Source: Macrocystis pyrifera (taxonomy: Eukaryota > Sar > Phaeophyceae > Laminariales > Laminariaceae). From it: a DNA stretch of 64,000 nucleotides. Shown here piece after piece: positions 35,801 through 46,491 of this stretch (its first letter is position 1; every line of letters begins with the position of its first letter). The notes beneath the pieces were generated by a model. It did not search any database. It worked only from the letters and a program-made list of their open reading frames with translations, and was not told where the DNA came from. Location: assembly GCA_031763025.1 (NCBI GenBank), contig JASSKH010000028.1, positions 6,893,324-6,957,323 of the forward strand, written 5' to 3'. The translations under genes and the position numbers were made by a program.

Positions 35801-38740
35801 ACGTCTGTTCAGCGAAGCAGGTGTCACTCTTTAGCTCCCCGTCCGTGTTTCGTGTGCAGTTCATCCGGGGAAGCATGTGTCACAAGTTGGACAGTGTGCT
35901 GATGCAGCATGTGCACCTGCTCCAGCGCTACGCGTCCATGTTTCTTTTTCGTTTGTCGTTGATCCGGGGGAGCGTGTGCCGCAAGTTGGACCGTTTGCTA
36001 TTGCAGTGCGTACGTCTCGTTCAGCGAAGCAGGTGTCATTCGTTGGCTCCCCGTTCGTGTTTCGTGTGCCTTTCATTCGGGCAAGCGTGTGCCACCAGTT
36101 GGACCGTGTGCTATCGCAGTGCGTACGTCTATTTCAACGAAGCAGGTGCCACTCTTTGGCTCCCCGTCCGTGTTTCGTGTGCCGTTCACCGGAGGAGCGT
36201 GTGCCACAGGTTGGACCGTGTACTATTGCAGTGCGTACGTCTGTTTCAGCGAAGCAGGTACCACTCTTTGGGTTCCCGTCCGTGTTTCGTGTGCTGTTCA
36301 CCCGAAGGAGCGTGTGCCACAGGTTGGACCGTGTACTATTGCAGTTCGTACGTCTGTTTCAACGAAGCCGGTGTCAGTCTTTGGCTCCCCGTCCGTGTGC
36401 TGTGTGCCGTTTGTCCGGGGAAGCGTGTGCCACAAGTTGGAGCGGGTGCTATTGCAGGGTGTACGTTTGTTTCAGTGGAGCAGGTGTCACTCTTTGGCTC
36501 CCCGTCTGTGTTTCGTGTGCCGTTCATCCGTGAAACCGGGGAAGCCTGTGCCACAAGTTGGACCGTGTGCTATTGCAGTGCGTACGTCTGTTTCAGCGAA
36601 GCAGGTGTCAGTCGTTGGCTCCCCGTCCGTGTTTCGTGTGCCGTTTATCCGGGGAAGCGTGTGCCACAAGTTGGACCGTGTGCTATCGCAGTGCGTACGT
36701 CTGTTTCAGCGAAGCAGGTACCACTCGTTGGGTTCCCGTCCGTGTTTCGTGTGCTATTCACCCGGAGGAGCGTGTGCCACAGGTTGGACCGTGTACTATT
36801 GCAGTTCGTACGTCTGTTTCAACGAAGCCGGTGTCAGTCTTTGGCTCCCCGTCCGTATGCTGTGTGCCGTTTATCCGGGGAAGCGTGTGCCACAAGTTGG
36901 AGCGGGTGGTATTGCAGTGCGTACGTTTGTTTCAGTGGAGCAGGTGTCACTATTTGGCTCCCCGTCTGTGTTTCGTGTGCCGTTTATCCGGGGAAGCGTG
37001 TGCCACAAGTTGTACCGTGTGCTATTGCAGTGCGTACGTCTGTTGCAGCGAAGCAGGTGTCACTCTTTGGCTCCCCGTCCGTGTTTCGTGTGCCATTCAT
37101 CCGTGAATCCGGGAAAGCGTGTGCCACAAGTTCGACCGTGTGCTATTGCAGTACGTACGTCTGTTTCAGCGCAGCAGGTGCCACTCTTTGGCCCCCCGTC
37201 CGTGTTTCGTGTGTCATTTATCCGGGGAAGCGTGTGCCACAAGTTGGACCGTGTACTATTGCAGTGCCTAACGTCTGTTCAGCGAAGCAGGTGTCACTCT
37301 TTAGCTCCCCGTCCGTGTTTCGTGTGCAGTTCATCCGGGGAAGCGTGTGTCACAAGTTGGACAGTGTGCTGATGCAGCATGTGCACCTGCTCCAGCGCTA
37401 CGCGTCCATGTTTCTTTTTCGTTTGTCGTTGATCCGGGGGAGCGTGTGCCGCAAGTTGGACCGTTTGCTATTGCAGTGCGTACGTCTCGTTCAGCGAAGC
37501 AGGTGTCAGTCGTTGGCTCCCCGTCCGTGTTTCGTGTGCCGTTTATCCGGGGAAGCGTGTGCCACAAGTTGGACCGTGTGCTATCGCAGTGCGTACGTCT
37601 GTTTCAGCGAAGCAGGTACCACTCGTTGGGTTCCCGTCCGTGTTTCGTGTGCTATTCACCCGGAGGAGCGTGTGCCACAGGTTGGACCGTGTACTATTGC
37701 AGTTCGTACGTCTGTTTCAACGAAGCCGGTGTCAGTCTTTGGCTCCCCGTCCGTATGCTGTGTGCCGTTTATCCGGGGAAGCGTGTGCCACAAGTTGGAG
37801 CGGGTGGTATTGCAGTGCGTACGTTTGTTTCAGTGGAGCAGGTGTCACTATTTGGCTCCCCGTCTGTGTTTCGTGTGCCGTTTATCCGGGGAAGCGTGTG
37901 CCACAAGTTGTACCGTGTGCTATTGCAGTGCGTACGTCTGTTGCAGCGAAGCAGGTGTCACTCTTTGGCTCCCCGTCCGTGTTTCGTGTGCCATTCATCC
38001 GTGAATCCGGGAAAGCGTGTGCCACAAGTTCGACCGTGTGCTATTGCAGTACGTACGTCTGTTTCAGCGCAGCAGGTGCCACTCTTTGGCCCCCCGTCCG
38101 TGTTTCGTGTGTCATTTATCCGGGGAAGCGTGTGCCACAAGTTGGACCGTGTACTATTGCAGTGCCTAACGTCTGTTCAGCGAAGCAGGTGTCACTCTTT
38201 AGCTCCCCGTCCGTGTTTCGTGTGCAGTTCATCCGGGGAAGCATGTGTCACAAGTTGGACAGTGTGCTGATGCAGCATGTGCACCTGCTCCAGCGCTACG
38301 CGTCCATGTTTCTTTTTCGTTTGTCGTTGATCCGGGGGAGCGTGTGCCGCAAGTTGGACCGTTTGCTATTGCAGTGCGTACGTCTCGTTCAGCGAAGCAG
38401 GTGTCAGTCGTTGGCTCCCCGTCCGTGTTTCGTGTGCCTTTCATTCGGGCAAGCGTGTGCCACCAGTTGGACCGTGTGCTATCGCAGTGCGTACGTCTAT
38501 TTCAACGAAGCAGGTGCCACTCTTTGGCTCCCCGTCCGTGTTTCGTGTGCCGTTCACCCGGAGGAGCGTGTGCCACAGGTTGGACCGTGTACTATTGCAG
38601 TTCGTACGTCTGTTTCAGCGAAGCAGGTGTCACTCTTTGGCTCCCCGTCCGTGTTTCGTTTGCAGTTCATCCGGGGAACGATGTGTCACAAGTTGGACAG
38701 TGTGCTGATGCATCATGTGCATCTGCTCGAGCGCTACGCG
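32855..38740 (+). repeat. Higher-order repeat core of the satellite
   Basis: Successive copies of a ~1471-bp, 13-unit block: open frames starting at 33617, 35088 and 36558 encode almost the same 182 residues, and minus-strand frames at 34119, 35590 and 37060 likewise. The following copy is shortened to 898 bp (about 8 units). Near-identity between copies, against visible divergence between neighbouring 113-bp units, means the block itself was amplified recently. Confidence 0.9.
34618..38004 (+). other. Longest repeat-derived open frame (1128 codons)
   Basis: Because 113 is not a multiple of three, any + frame cycles through all three frames of the unit, giving a 339-bp (113-residue) super-period. 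The product is Cys-rich, with recurring CATSWTVCYCSAYVC, SAKQVSLFGSPSVFRVPFIR and CFVCRLSGEA blocks. Long frames overlap in all three + frames (for example 32650-34431, 34406-35902, 35877-36533). No initiation context, splice site, signal peptide or known domain supports translation; the A-poor strand explains the lack of stops. Listed so it is not mistaken for a gene. Confidence 0.75.
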
Positions 38741-41359
38741 TCCGTGTTTCGTATGCGTTTGTCTTTCATCTGGTGGAGCGTGTGCCACATGTTGGACCGT
38801 GTGCTATGGTAGTGCGTACGTCTGTTTCAGCGAAGCAGGTGTCGCAACTCTTTGGCTTCCCCGTCCATGTTTCGTGTGCCGTTCATCCGGGGAAGCGTGT
38901 AGCACAAGTTGGACCGTGTGCTATCGCGATGCGTGCCTCTGTTTCAGCGAAGCAGGTGCCACTCTTTGGCTACCCGTCCGTATTTCGTGTGCCGTTTATC
39001 CGGGGGAGCGTGTGCCACAAGTTGGACCGTGTGCTACTGCAGTGCGTACGTCTGTTTTAGCGAAGCAGGTGTCAGTCGTTGGCTCCCCGTCCGTGTTTCG
39101 TGTGCCGTTTATCCGGGGAAGCGTGTGCCACAAGTTGGACCGTGTGCTATCGCAGTGCGTACGTCTGTTTCAGCGAAGCAGGTGCCACTCTTTGGCTCCC
39201 CGTCCGTGTTTCGTGTGCTGTTCACCCGGAGGAGCGTGTGCCACAGGTTGGACCGTGTACTATTGCAGTTCGTACGTCTGTTTCAACGAAGCCGGTGTCA
39301 ATCTTTGGCTCCCCGTCCGTATGCCGTGTGCCGTTTATCCGGGGAAGCGTGTGCCACAAGTTGTACCGTGTGCTATTGCAGTGCGTACGTTTGTTTCAGT
39401 GGAGCAGGTGTCACTATTTGGCTCCCCGTCTGTGTTTCGTGTGCCGTTTATCCGGGGAAGCGTGTGCCACAAGTTGTACCGTGTGCTATTGCAGTGCGTA
39501 CGTCTGTTGCAGCGAAGCAGGTGTCACTCTTTGGCTCCCCGTCCGTGTTTCGTGTGCCATTCATCCGTGAATCCGGGGAAGCGTGTGCCACAAGTTCGAC
39601 CGTGTGCTATTGCAGTGCGTACGTCTGTTTCAGCGAAGCAGGTGTCACTCTTTGGCTCCCCGTCCGTGTTTCGTGTGCATTTCGTCCGGGGAAGCATGTG
39701 CCACAAGTTGGACAGTGTGCTGATGCAGCATGTGCACCTGCTCCAGCGCTACGCGGCCATGTTTCGTTTTCGTTTGTCGTTGATCCGGGGGAGCGTGTGC
39801 CACAGGTTGGACCGTGTGCTATTGCAGTGCGTACGTCTGTTTTAGCGAAGCAGGTGTCATTCGTTGGCTCCCCGTCCGTGTTTCGTGTGCCTTTCATTCG
39901 GGGAAGCGTGTGCCACCAGTTGGACCGTGTGCTATCGCAGTGCGTACATCTGTTTCAACGAAGCAGGTGCCACTCTTTGGCTCCCCGTCCGTGTTTCGTG
40001 TGCCGTTCACCCGGAGGAGCGTGTGCCACAGGTTGGACCGTGTACTATTGCAGTGCGTACGTCTGTTTCAGCGAAGCAGGTGTCACTCTTTGGCTCCCCG
40101 TCCGTGTTTTGTTTACAGTTCATCCGGGGAACGATGTGTCACAAGTTGGACAGTGTGCTGATGCATCATGTGCATCTGTTCGAGCGCTACGCGTCCATGT
40201 TTCGTATGCGTTTGTCTTTCATCCAGTGGAGCGTGTGCCACATGTTGGACCGTGTGCTATGGTGCGTACATTTGTTTCAGCGAAGCAGGTGTCGCAACTC
40301 TTTGGCTTCCCCGTCCATGTTTCGTGTGCCGTTCATCCGGCGAAGCATGTGGCACAAGTTGGACTGTGCGCTGTTGCAGAATGTGCATCTGCTCCAGCGC
40401 TACAGGTGTCGCGACTCGTCGTCTTCCTCGTGCATGTTTCGTTAGCTGTTTATCCGGTGGAAGGTCTTCGCGATATGTTTGGTGACCTCCGCGGGCACAC
40501 CGCGTATCGCCGCCAAAGCGAATTGCGTCGGTTCTCGTTTCTTCGTCTGCGTACCACCCGTCCACTGGGGGGGGGGACGGTGTGCTGTCGCAGCGTGTGC
40601 GCCTGGTTCAGCGATGCAGGCGTCGCGTTTGTTGGCGCCCTCGTCCTTGTTTCATGTGGCGTTCATTCGCGGAAGCGTTTGCCACAGGTTGGACCGGGTG
40701 TGTTGCAGTGTGTGGGTGTGCTTCAGCGCTGCATGTCAGATATTTGCAGATGTCGCAACTCGTCGGCTTCCTCGTGCATGTTTTGTTTGCCATTCGTCCG
40801 GGGAAGCATGTGTTACACGTTGGACTGTGTGCCGTTGCAGTGTGTGCATCTGGTTCAGCGCCGCGCACGCGTCGCAACTCGTCGGCTTCCTCTCCTCGCG
40901 CATGTCCGTGTGCCGGTCATCTGGGGGGGTTCTTCGCAACGCGTTTCGTGGTGTCCGTGGGTACACCGCGTATCTCCGCCGTCGCGGATTTCATGGGTAC
41001 CTGTTTCTTCGTATGCGTAACAGCCGCCTAGAAGGTGGGATGGTGTGCTGTTGCAGTGTGTGCGTCTGCTTCAGCGAAGCATGTGTCGCATCTTGGTGTT
41101 TCTTCGTATGCGTAACACCCGTCCACAGGGGGAGGAAGTGTCCTGTTGCAGTGTGTGCATCTGCTTCAGCGAAGCAAGTGTCGCAACTTGTTGACTTCGT
41201 CGCCCTTATTTCGTGTGTCGTTCATCTGGGGAAGTATGAGCCACACGTTGGTTTGTGTGCTGTTGCAGTGCGTGTGCGCAGTACCCGTCCATAGGCGGGG
41301 AAGGTGTGTTGTTTCAGTCAGTCAGTGATTTTCTGTCCTGATCCGCGAGCATTCATTCT

Positions 41360-42168
41360 TGGGCAATTTTTTTCCCAGGTGTTTTTTGTTTTTTCCCCAC
41401 CTGGTTTCTTTTTCCCCTTGTGTTCTGCGAGTTGGGCTGTTGATCCCGTCCGTGTGCGACGGACTGATGTTGACTCCAATCGCGAAACCGTTCAACTTGC
41501 AGCGCAGTGCAGCCCGCCTTGAGGTGTGGTTTCGTGAGTTGAAAGGTGACCTGCTTGGGAAAGGGGCAGTTTCTACGTGTGTTCGGGTGTGGGTTCGTTG
41601 CGCACGTTCGCACGTTCACGTGTATGTCCTGCTACTACCTTTGTTTTTCCTCGCCGGACCCCTCGTTACGTGCTGCGTCTGCAGCGGCGGATGCTCTATA
41701 TGGACTCCGCTTCAACGGCCGATAACCCAGCGACGAGTAATTGCGTTGGTGGGAGTGTGCGCACGGAGGAGTACGCTCGGCACCACCGAGGATTGGAGGC
41801 GCAACGAACTCGTCTACAGGGGGGAGCTGTACCAGAGGGGTTGCAGCCCGGCGGTCGATGGATGTGTTTCGCCACGGGGCAGGACGCCATCTGGATAGCA
41901 AACGGAGTGGCCTAGGAGGGTCTTGACAATGGGATCCCGCCGAACCTGGGCGGGAGCGGGTTGATCCACCTAAGGTGTTGCAGCGTGAGGGCCGATGGGC
42001 GTCCGATGCGTCCGATGCGTACAAGGCGTGTGTTCGCAGTCACGGAAAGGATGCCAGTTGGGTAGCAGACGTTATGGCCCAGGAAGGAATTAGCGGTGGG
42101 ATCCAGCCGGGCCAGGGCACTGAGTGGGAGCGAGTTAATTCACTCTTAGAGGTGACTAGGCAGAAGTA
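41360..42168 (+). pseudogene. Tyrosine recombinase remnant of the split-repeat element
   Basis: The last frame (41975-42168) shows LQREGRWASDASDAYKACVR with the expected catalytic Tyr, then IQPGQGTEWERV, closely resembling the end of the DIRS recombinase at 23264 (QRQGRWKS..., TQPGQGTKWGG). Upstream, ARLEVWFRELKGDLLGKGAV (in 41359-41898) resembles DRVELLFRGLKGD of that copy. The remnant ends ~110 bp before repeat B1, the normal place for a recombinase in PAT/Ngaro elements. It is broken. Confidence 0.72.
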
Positions 42169-42278
42169 AATACTGAAGAAGTGTGTTATCATATGCGTTC
42201 CCTATGAGATTGCAAATGGGAGGGGGAAGGGGTCGTAAGAATACATCAGTAAATAGGGTCAACTCCCATGTGTGATGG

Positions 42279-42454
42279 AGGCTGGCGTCGAGAGTTCTGT
42301 GTCGCCAGTTGGGTTGGGAGTTGACTCGAGTATTCGGATGTTAGCGTGGGGTTGCCGTTGGGGCAGCCCCGGGGTGGTCACCCCTTCTCCAACCCCCTTT
42401 TCCGGGCGGGGGGTTGCGCATTAATATAATACAACTTCGAAAGCAAAGTGCAAA
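42279..42454 (+). repeat. Split direct repeat B1
   Basis: Runs from AGGCTGGCGTCGAG to CGAAAGCAAAGTGCAAA and abuts A2 without a gap. Same length as B2 at 43132-43307. Contains a GGGGCAGCCCCGGGGTGG palindrome-rich core. Confidence 0.92.
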
Positions 42455-42663
42455 GCAGAATATTCTCGGAAGAATGAGAGAATGTGAGTTATGTACGTAC
42501 GTAAGAAGTTCAAGCCAATTAGATGACTGCGGTGATTCACGGTAGCATGAATCGTAGCCCTTGGTACACACACCTTGTCTGGTACGTAGCCGCAACCTAC
42601 ACGTATCAGCGCAGTGAACCAGAGGCAGAGCTACAGGTCCAAGGTGTGAGACTAGTTTGAGTT
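42455..42663 (+). repeat. Split direct repeat A2
   Basis: Second copy of A1; starts GCAGAATATTCTCGG immediately after B1, ends GACTAGTTTGAGTT. Confidence 0.92.
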
Positions 42664-43131
42664 ACCACCCACCCGCCCGTGCTTTTGAGGGAGTCAGTGG
42701 GGGGGAGTTCAATAGTCGCAGTAACGTTTGCGTTTGTTGCTGTATGTTTTACGTACACAGTAATTTCGCTGATGGTGCGACCGGGTGTCGTAGATTGCAC
42801 GAGTGGCGGCGTGGGCTAGCCGCCTTCTTTGGCGTTTGGTATTGTTCGATGCAAGTGAGGTTTCTTTATATCATACTATTAGTTGATACAAGTAAAGTGG
42901 CGTTGACGTGGAGTTGCATCGGCTCGGATTTTGCGCGCAATCTGAAAGTATAGGAGAAGGGGGCTATCCGTATATTAACATTGAAATGCATTGTGAGTTT
43001 AAATGTACTTGTGTTATTTGTGTATGCCTGGTACAAGTGCGTGTCGATTTTTTCACGTGTGAGGTTACCTTGCACTTAGTGTGGTTTCTCGAGTTATTTG
43101 TCAGAAACGGCTTTTCTGATAGCGGTTTGGT
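42664..43131. other. Segment between A2 and B2
   Basis: 468 bp without a recognisable domain, inside the split-repeat element. Short + strand frames (42657-42953, 42908-43177) are unassigned. Confidence 0.4.
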
Positions 43132-43307
43132 AGGCTGGCGTCGAGTGTTCTGTGTCGCCAGTTGGGTTGGGAGTTGATTCGAGTATACGGATGTTAGCGT
43201 GGGGTTGCCGTTGGGGCAGCCCCGGGGTGGTCACCCCTTCTCCAACCCCCCTTTCCGGGCGGGGGGTTGCGCATTAATATTATACAACTTCGAAAGCAAA
43301 GTGCAAA
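43132..43307 (+). repeat. Split direct repeat B2 (right outer end)
   Basis: Second copy of B1. It ends at GTGCAAA and is followed at once by an ATT microsatellite. Confidence 0.92.

Positions 43308-43352
<45 letters not shown>
43308..43352. repeat. (ATT)n microsatellite
   Basis: About 15 ATT triplets, directly at the right edge of B2. The left edge of A1 (28625-28644) is also ATT-rich, so this was probably the insertion target. Confidence 0.9.
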
Positions 43353-43353
<1 letters not shown>

Positions 43354-43372
43354 TATTCATTCATTTATTTAC

Positions 43373-46104
43373 GGGTAATGCTATTTGCGACACCGGTGTC
43401 GTAATTTCTTATTTGCGACATGGTGCCGCAAATAAGCGGCTTATTTGCGACACCGCGTCACGTTCGCGGCACATACTTCAGATTGGCTCCGCATCGCCAG
43501 AGATGTGTTGACATGGTGCAGGGCCATCATTGAAGCTATCGCATGGCCGAAACGGGCCAGGATTCGAGGAGATATCTGGCATCCTGGTGCACCCGCAAAA
43601 CGTTCAGATCGGTGTCGCAAATAAGCGTTATTTGCGACACGCGTGTCGCAAATACCGTATTTGCGACACCGCGACGTGGTTGCCGCACACGCTCCGGATC
43701 GGCGACGTACTACCAGTAGAGTCTCAGCATGGTGTAAAGCTACCATTGAAGCTATCGTGTAGCCTAAACGGGCCAGTACTCGAGGAGATATGGGGTATCC
43801 TAGTACACCTAGGCTGATGTCGCAAATAAGCCTGATTTTGCGTGTATCTAGAACGAGCCCATTACAGTAGTAGATACTGCTGTGTGTTGTATCCTGGTCA
43901 TCCTGGTGCACTGTCAGAGTAGTCAGACTGGTGTCGTAAAGCCGCATTTTGACGACATCGCACGACGTGCGTCGCGCGCGCCCCGTTTAGAACTCGGACT
44001 ATACCACTGTACAGCATGTTTCCACGAGTACATCGATCGTTAGCCACGTCATCGTGAATCAATGGATTTGAAATTAACATGGTTATATTGCCGCGCCGTA
44101 TTCTAATAAGTCGTACGTACTATAATTGAGAGCGCTGGTATCGTTCAAAGCGCCGGGTGCTCTGTTTACGCGTCGATTAACATGGGCACAAATGCATGGG
44201 CACAAATGAAGGGCACAGAAGTTTGTGCATGCTGCGCTCTGTATATGGTTTTTGTACTTGTCTGTGGATGCTATCGAAATAGGTGGGTGTATGTCATTTA
44301 CAGCAGTATCATAGTATCGCAGTAAAATCGGCGTTCGTTCCGTGCAACCATCACCATCCACCAATGTGGTTGTTTAATTGCCCTTGAACAACCGTGTAAA
44401 AGCGTCTATCCCTCAGGCGTTTACCAACGCTTATCGTTCTGCCGCACAGAACTGAACAAACTTTCGAAACGCTGTGCACAGTTTTTGTCGGATTAGTTAA
44501 GGTAACGAACACACCCCATAGACGCACAGAGGGCGGCCATACTGCAGCTTGCCTAGCTATGCGCCATGTTCGTTGTACGCGCTCGTTCCGACACATTATC
44601 CTACTTGTTGCACCAACAGCAGTCCACAGTACACTGCTGTAGTATTGACACATACTAATAATAATCATAGTCTAACTTAGGGCACATAGCACGTAGTTTG
44701 TAAACGGATTCCCGATGTTTATCTCTAACGGTTGTGAAACATACAATAGAAACCCACAGCAGACTGCATGAGTTCAATGTGAGCGGCGCCTTGTTTATGG
44801 TGCCGAAGAAATTGGTATGTGTAACGCGTGTAGGAGGTCGTGGAGTTTGTAGGCTGCTTGGAAGGTGTCCTTCGATGCCCTGCAGTATTGTGTAGAGTTC
44901 CCACCGTGCTGTTGTATGCTGTACACACTGGTGCGCGGGTTGGATGTTTTTCCAATAAGTTCAGGCAGAATGTTTGCGGAGAGAAGCCCAACCATTATGT
45001 GAGATTCACCAGCATCCGGCAACTCCAGCAGATTGTGCGCACTGACCTGCCCCACTCAAATCATGCGTAGTCTCCTCGTCCAGCTACCCAGTCAATTCCC
45101 GATTATTTTGGATGCCCTGGTCGGCGAGGCAGTCTGATGGGTTATGTATAGTTTTCGCACTCCTAGCCTACGGTGTTTGTGTGTTTACTATGTTGTATGT
45201 AGCACAGCAACAGTAGTAGAAGAGCCACGTTGAATATTCTGACCGTGTACTAGGATAACCCATATCTCCTCGAGTACTCGCCCGTTTTGGCTACACGATA
45301 GCTTCAATCGTAGTCCTACACCATGCAGAGACTTTACTGGTAGTGCGCCGACCCGGAGCGTGTGCGGCAACTACAACGCGGCGTCGCAAATACGATATTT
45401 GCGACACGCGTATCGCAAATAAGGCTTATTTGCGACACCAGCCAGAAGATTCTGCGGGTTGTACCAGGATACCCCAAATCTCTTCGAGTACTGGCCCGTT
45501 TTGGCTACAGGATGGCTTCAATGGTAGCCTTACACCATGCTGAGACTCTACTGGTAGTGTTTTGCCGATCCGGAGCGTGCAGCAACCACGGCGCGGTGTT
45601 GCAAATACGGTATTTGCGACACGCGTGTCGCGAATAAGGCCTATTTTTATTTGCGACAGGAGCCAGAAGATTCTGCGGGATGTACCAGGATACCCCATAT
45701 CTCCTCGAATACTGGCCCGTTTAGGCTACAGGATAGCTTCAATGGTAGCCCTACACCATGCTGAGACTCTACTGGTAGTACGTCGCCGATCCGGAGCGTG
45801 TGCGGCAACCACGTCGCGGTGTCGCAAATACGGTATTTGCGACACCGATCTGAACGTTTTGCGGGTGCTCCAAGAGGCCAGATATCTCCTCGAGTCCTTG
45901 CCCGTTTCGGCCATGCGATAGCTTCAATGATGGCCCTGCACCATGCCAACACATCTCTGGCGGTGCGGAGCCAATCTGAGGTATGTGCCGCGAACGTGAC
46001 GCGGTGTCGCAAATAAGCGGCTTATGTCGCAAATAAGCGGCTTATTTGCGACACCGTGTCGCAAATAAGAAATTACGACACCGGTGTCGCAAATAGCATT
46101 ACCC
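43373..46104. mobile_element. Fold-back/TIR element with TTTGCGAC palindrome arrays (2.7 kb)
   Basis: The left end GGGTAATGCTATTTGCGACA and the right end, ending in TGTCGCAAATAGCATTACCC, are inverted. Similarity continues inward for ~450 bp (43373-43830 against 45650-46104). The arms consist of ~200-225-bp units containing CTCGAGTACTGGCCCGTTT, ATAGCTTCAATG, CACCATGCTGAGACTCTAC and GATCCGGAGCGTG, separated by palindromes of GTCGCAAATA(C) facing (G)TATTTGCGAC. Two units lie on the left and about four on the right. A ~1.1-kb central part (44050-45180) is different and holds only short ORFs. It sits in ATTT-rich DNA, so the target duplication is unclear. No transposase found; non-autonomous. Confidence 0.85.
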
Positions 46105-46491
46105 TTTATTTATTTATTTATTTTTAAACATCCACCATCCTTCTCCACCATAACTCCATTGCTGTATTTCATGTACCTGACAAAAAACCAACATTATATC
46201 ATAGTCCATCCATTTTTAGTTTTCTTCATAAAATTTCAATCAATATAGTCCTCCTGGCTAAATATTTTTCTCGTTACCCACAAAAAAAATATTCACCAGT
46301 CCTGGCAAACCTCAATAATATTCTTAGTAAACAATTACTATTGACAGTATGCCCATCATCCCCCCATCCCTTCATGAAGTAATCAACAACCACAAAGAAA
46401 ACAAAAATCCGTGATCAACCCAAATAGAAAACCCCACATAAAATAAAAAATTATAAAAAATACAAGGCTTTCCTTCGGAGTGGGTATTCCG
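46105..46491. other. AT-rich flank with minisatellite remnant
   Basis: TTTA repeats, then ATTATATCATAGTCCATCCA near 46190-46215, which resembles the 47-bp minisatellite at 26740-28545. No coding sequence. Confidence 0.5.

Larger units (their letters stand above)
29868..41316 (+). repeat. 113-bp satellite array, about 100 units, with 13-mer higher-order repeat
   Basis: Unit landmarks: GTGCTATTGCAGTGCGTACG, TCTGTTTCAGCGAAGCAGGT, GTCACTCTTTGGCTCCCCGT, CCGTGTTTCGTGTGCCGTTC, ATCCGGGGAAGCGTGTGCC, ACAAGTTGGACCGT. The period is 113 bp (for example 31231 to 31344); some units carry a short TGAATCCG insertion. In the middle, a higher-order repeat of 1470-1471 bp (13 units) is visible: the rare variant CCTAACGTC recurs at 34326, 35797 and 37267, then after 898 bp at 38165. 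Units at both edges are more diverged and include a longer variant with GTGACCTCCGTGGGTACACC. The + strand is A-poor. Confidence 0.95.
28645..43307 (+). mobile_element. Tyrosine-recombinase element with split direct repeats (PAT/Ngaro-like), 14.7 kb
   Basis: Order A1 (28645-28853), interior, recombinase remnant (about 41440-42168), B1 (42279-42454), A2 (42455-42663), 468 bp, B2 (43132-43307). A1 and A2 are both 209 bp with about 5 differences; B1 and B2 are both 176 bp with about 5 differences. B1 and A2 touch exactly where a B2-A1 circle junction would lie. This is the split-direct-repeat layout known from PAT and Ngaro members of the DIRS order, which insert circular DNA with a tyrosine recombinase. 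Outside A1 the flank is ATTATTAT; outside B2 it is TATTATTATT. Repeat similarity suggests a fairly recent insertion. No reverse transcriptase or gag was found inside; most of the interior is satellite. The recombinase is broken. Confidence 0.8.

Noticed and set aside
34618-38004. A 1128-codon ORF as a giant protein-coding gene
   Set aside because: It lies wholly in the 113-bp satellite, overlaps equally long frames in the other + frames, and lacks any gene signal. The frame cycles through the repeat.
28645-43307. A and B repeats read as LTRs of an LTR retrotransposon
   Set aside because: The order A...B-A...B with B1-A2 abutting, plus a recombinase, fits split direct repeats. A plain LTR pair would be A...A at both outer ends.
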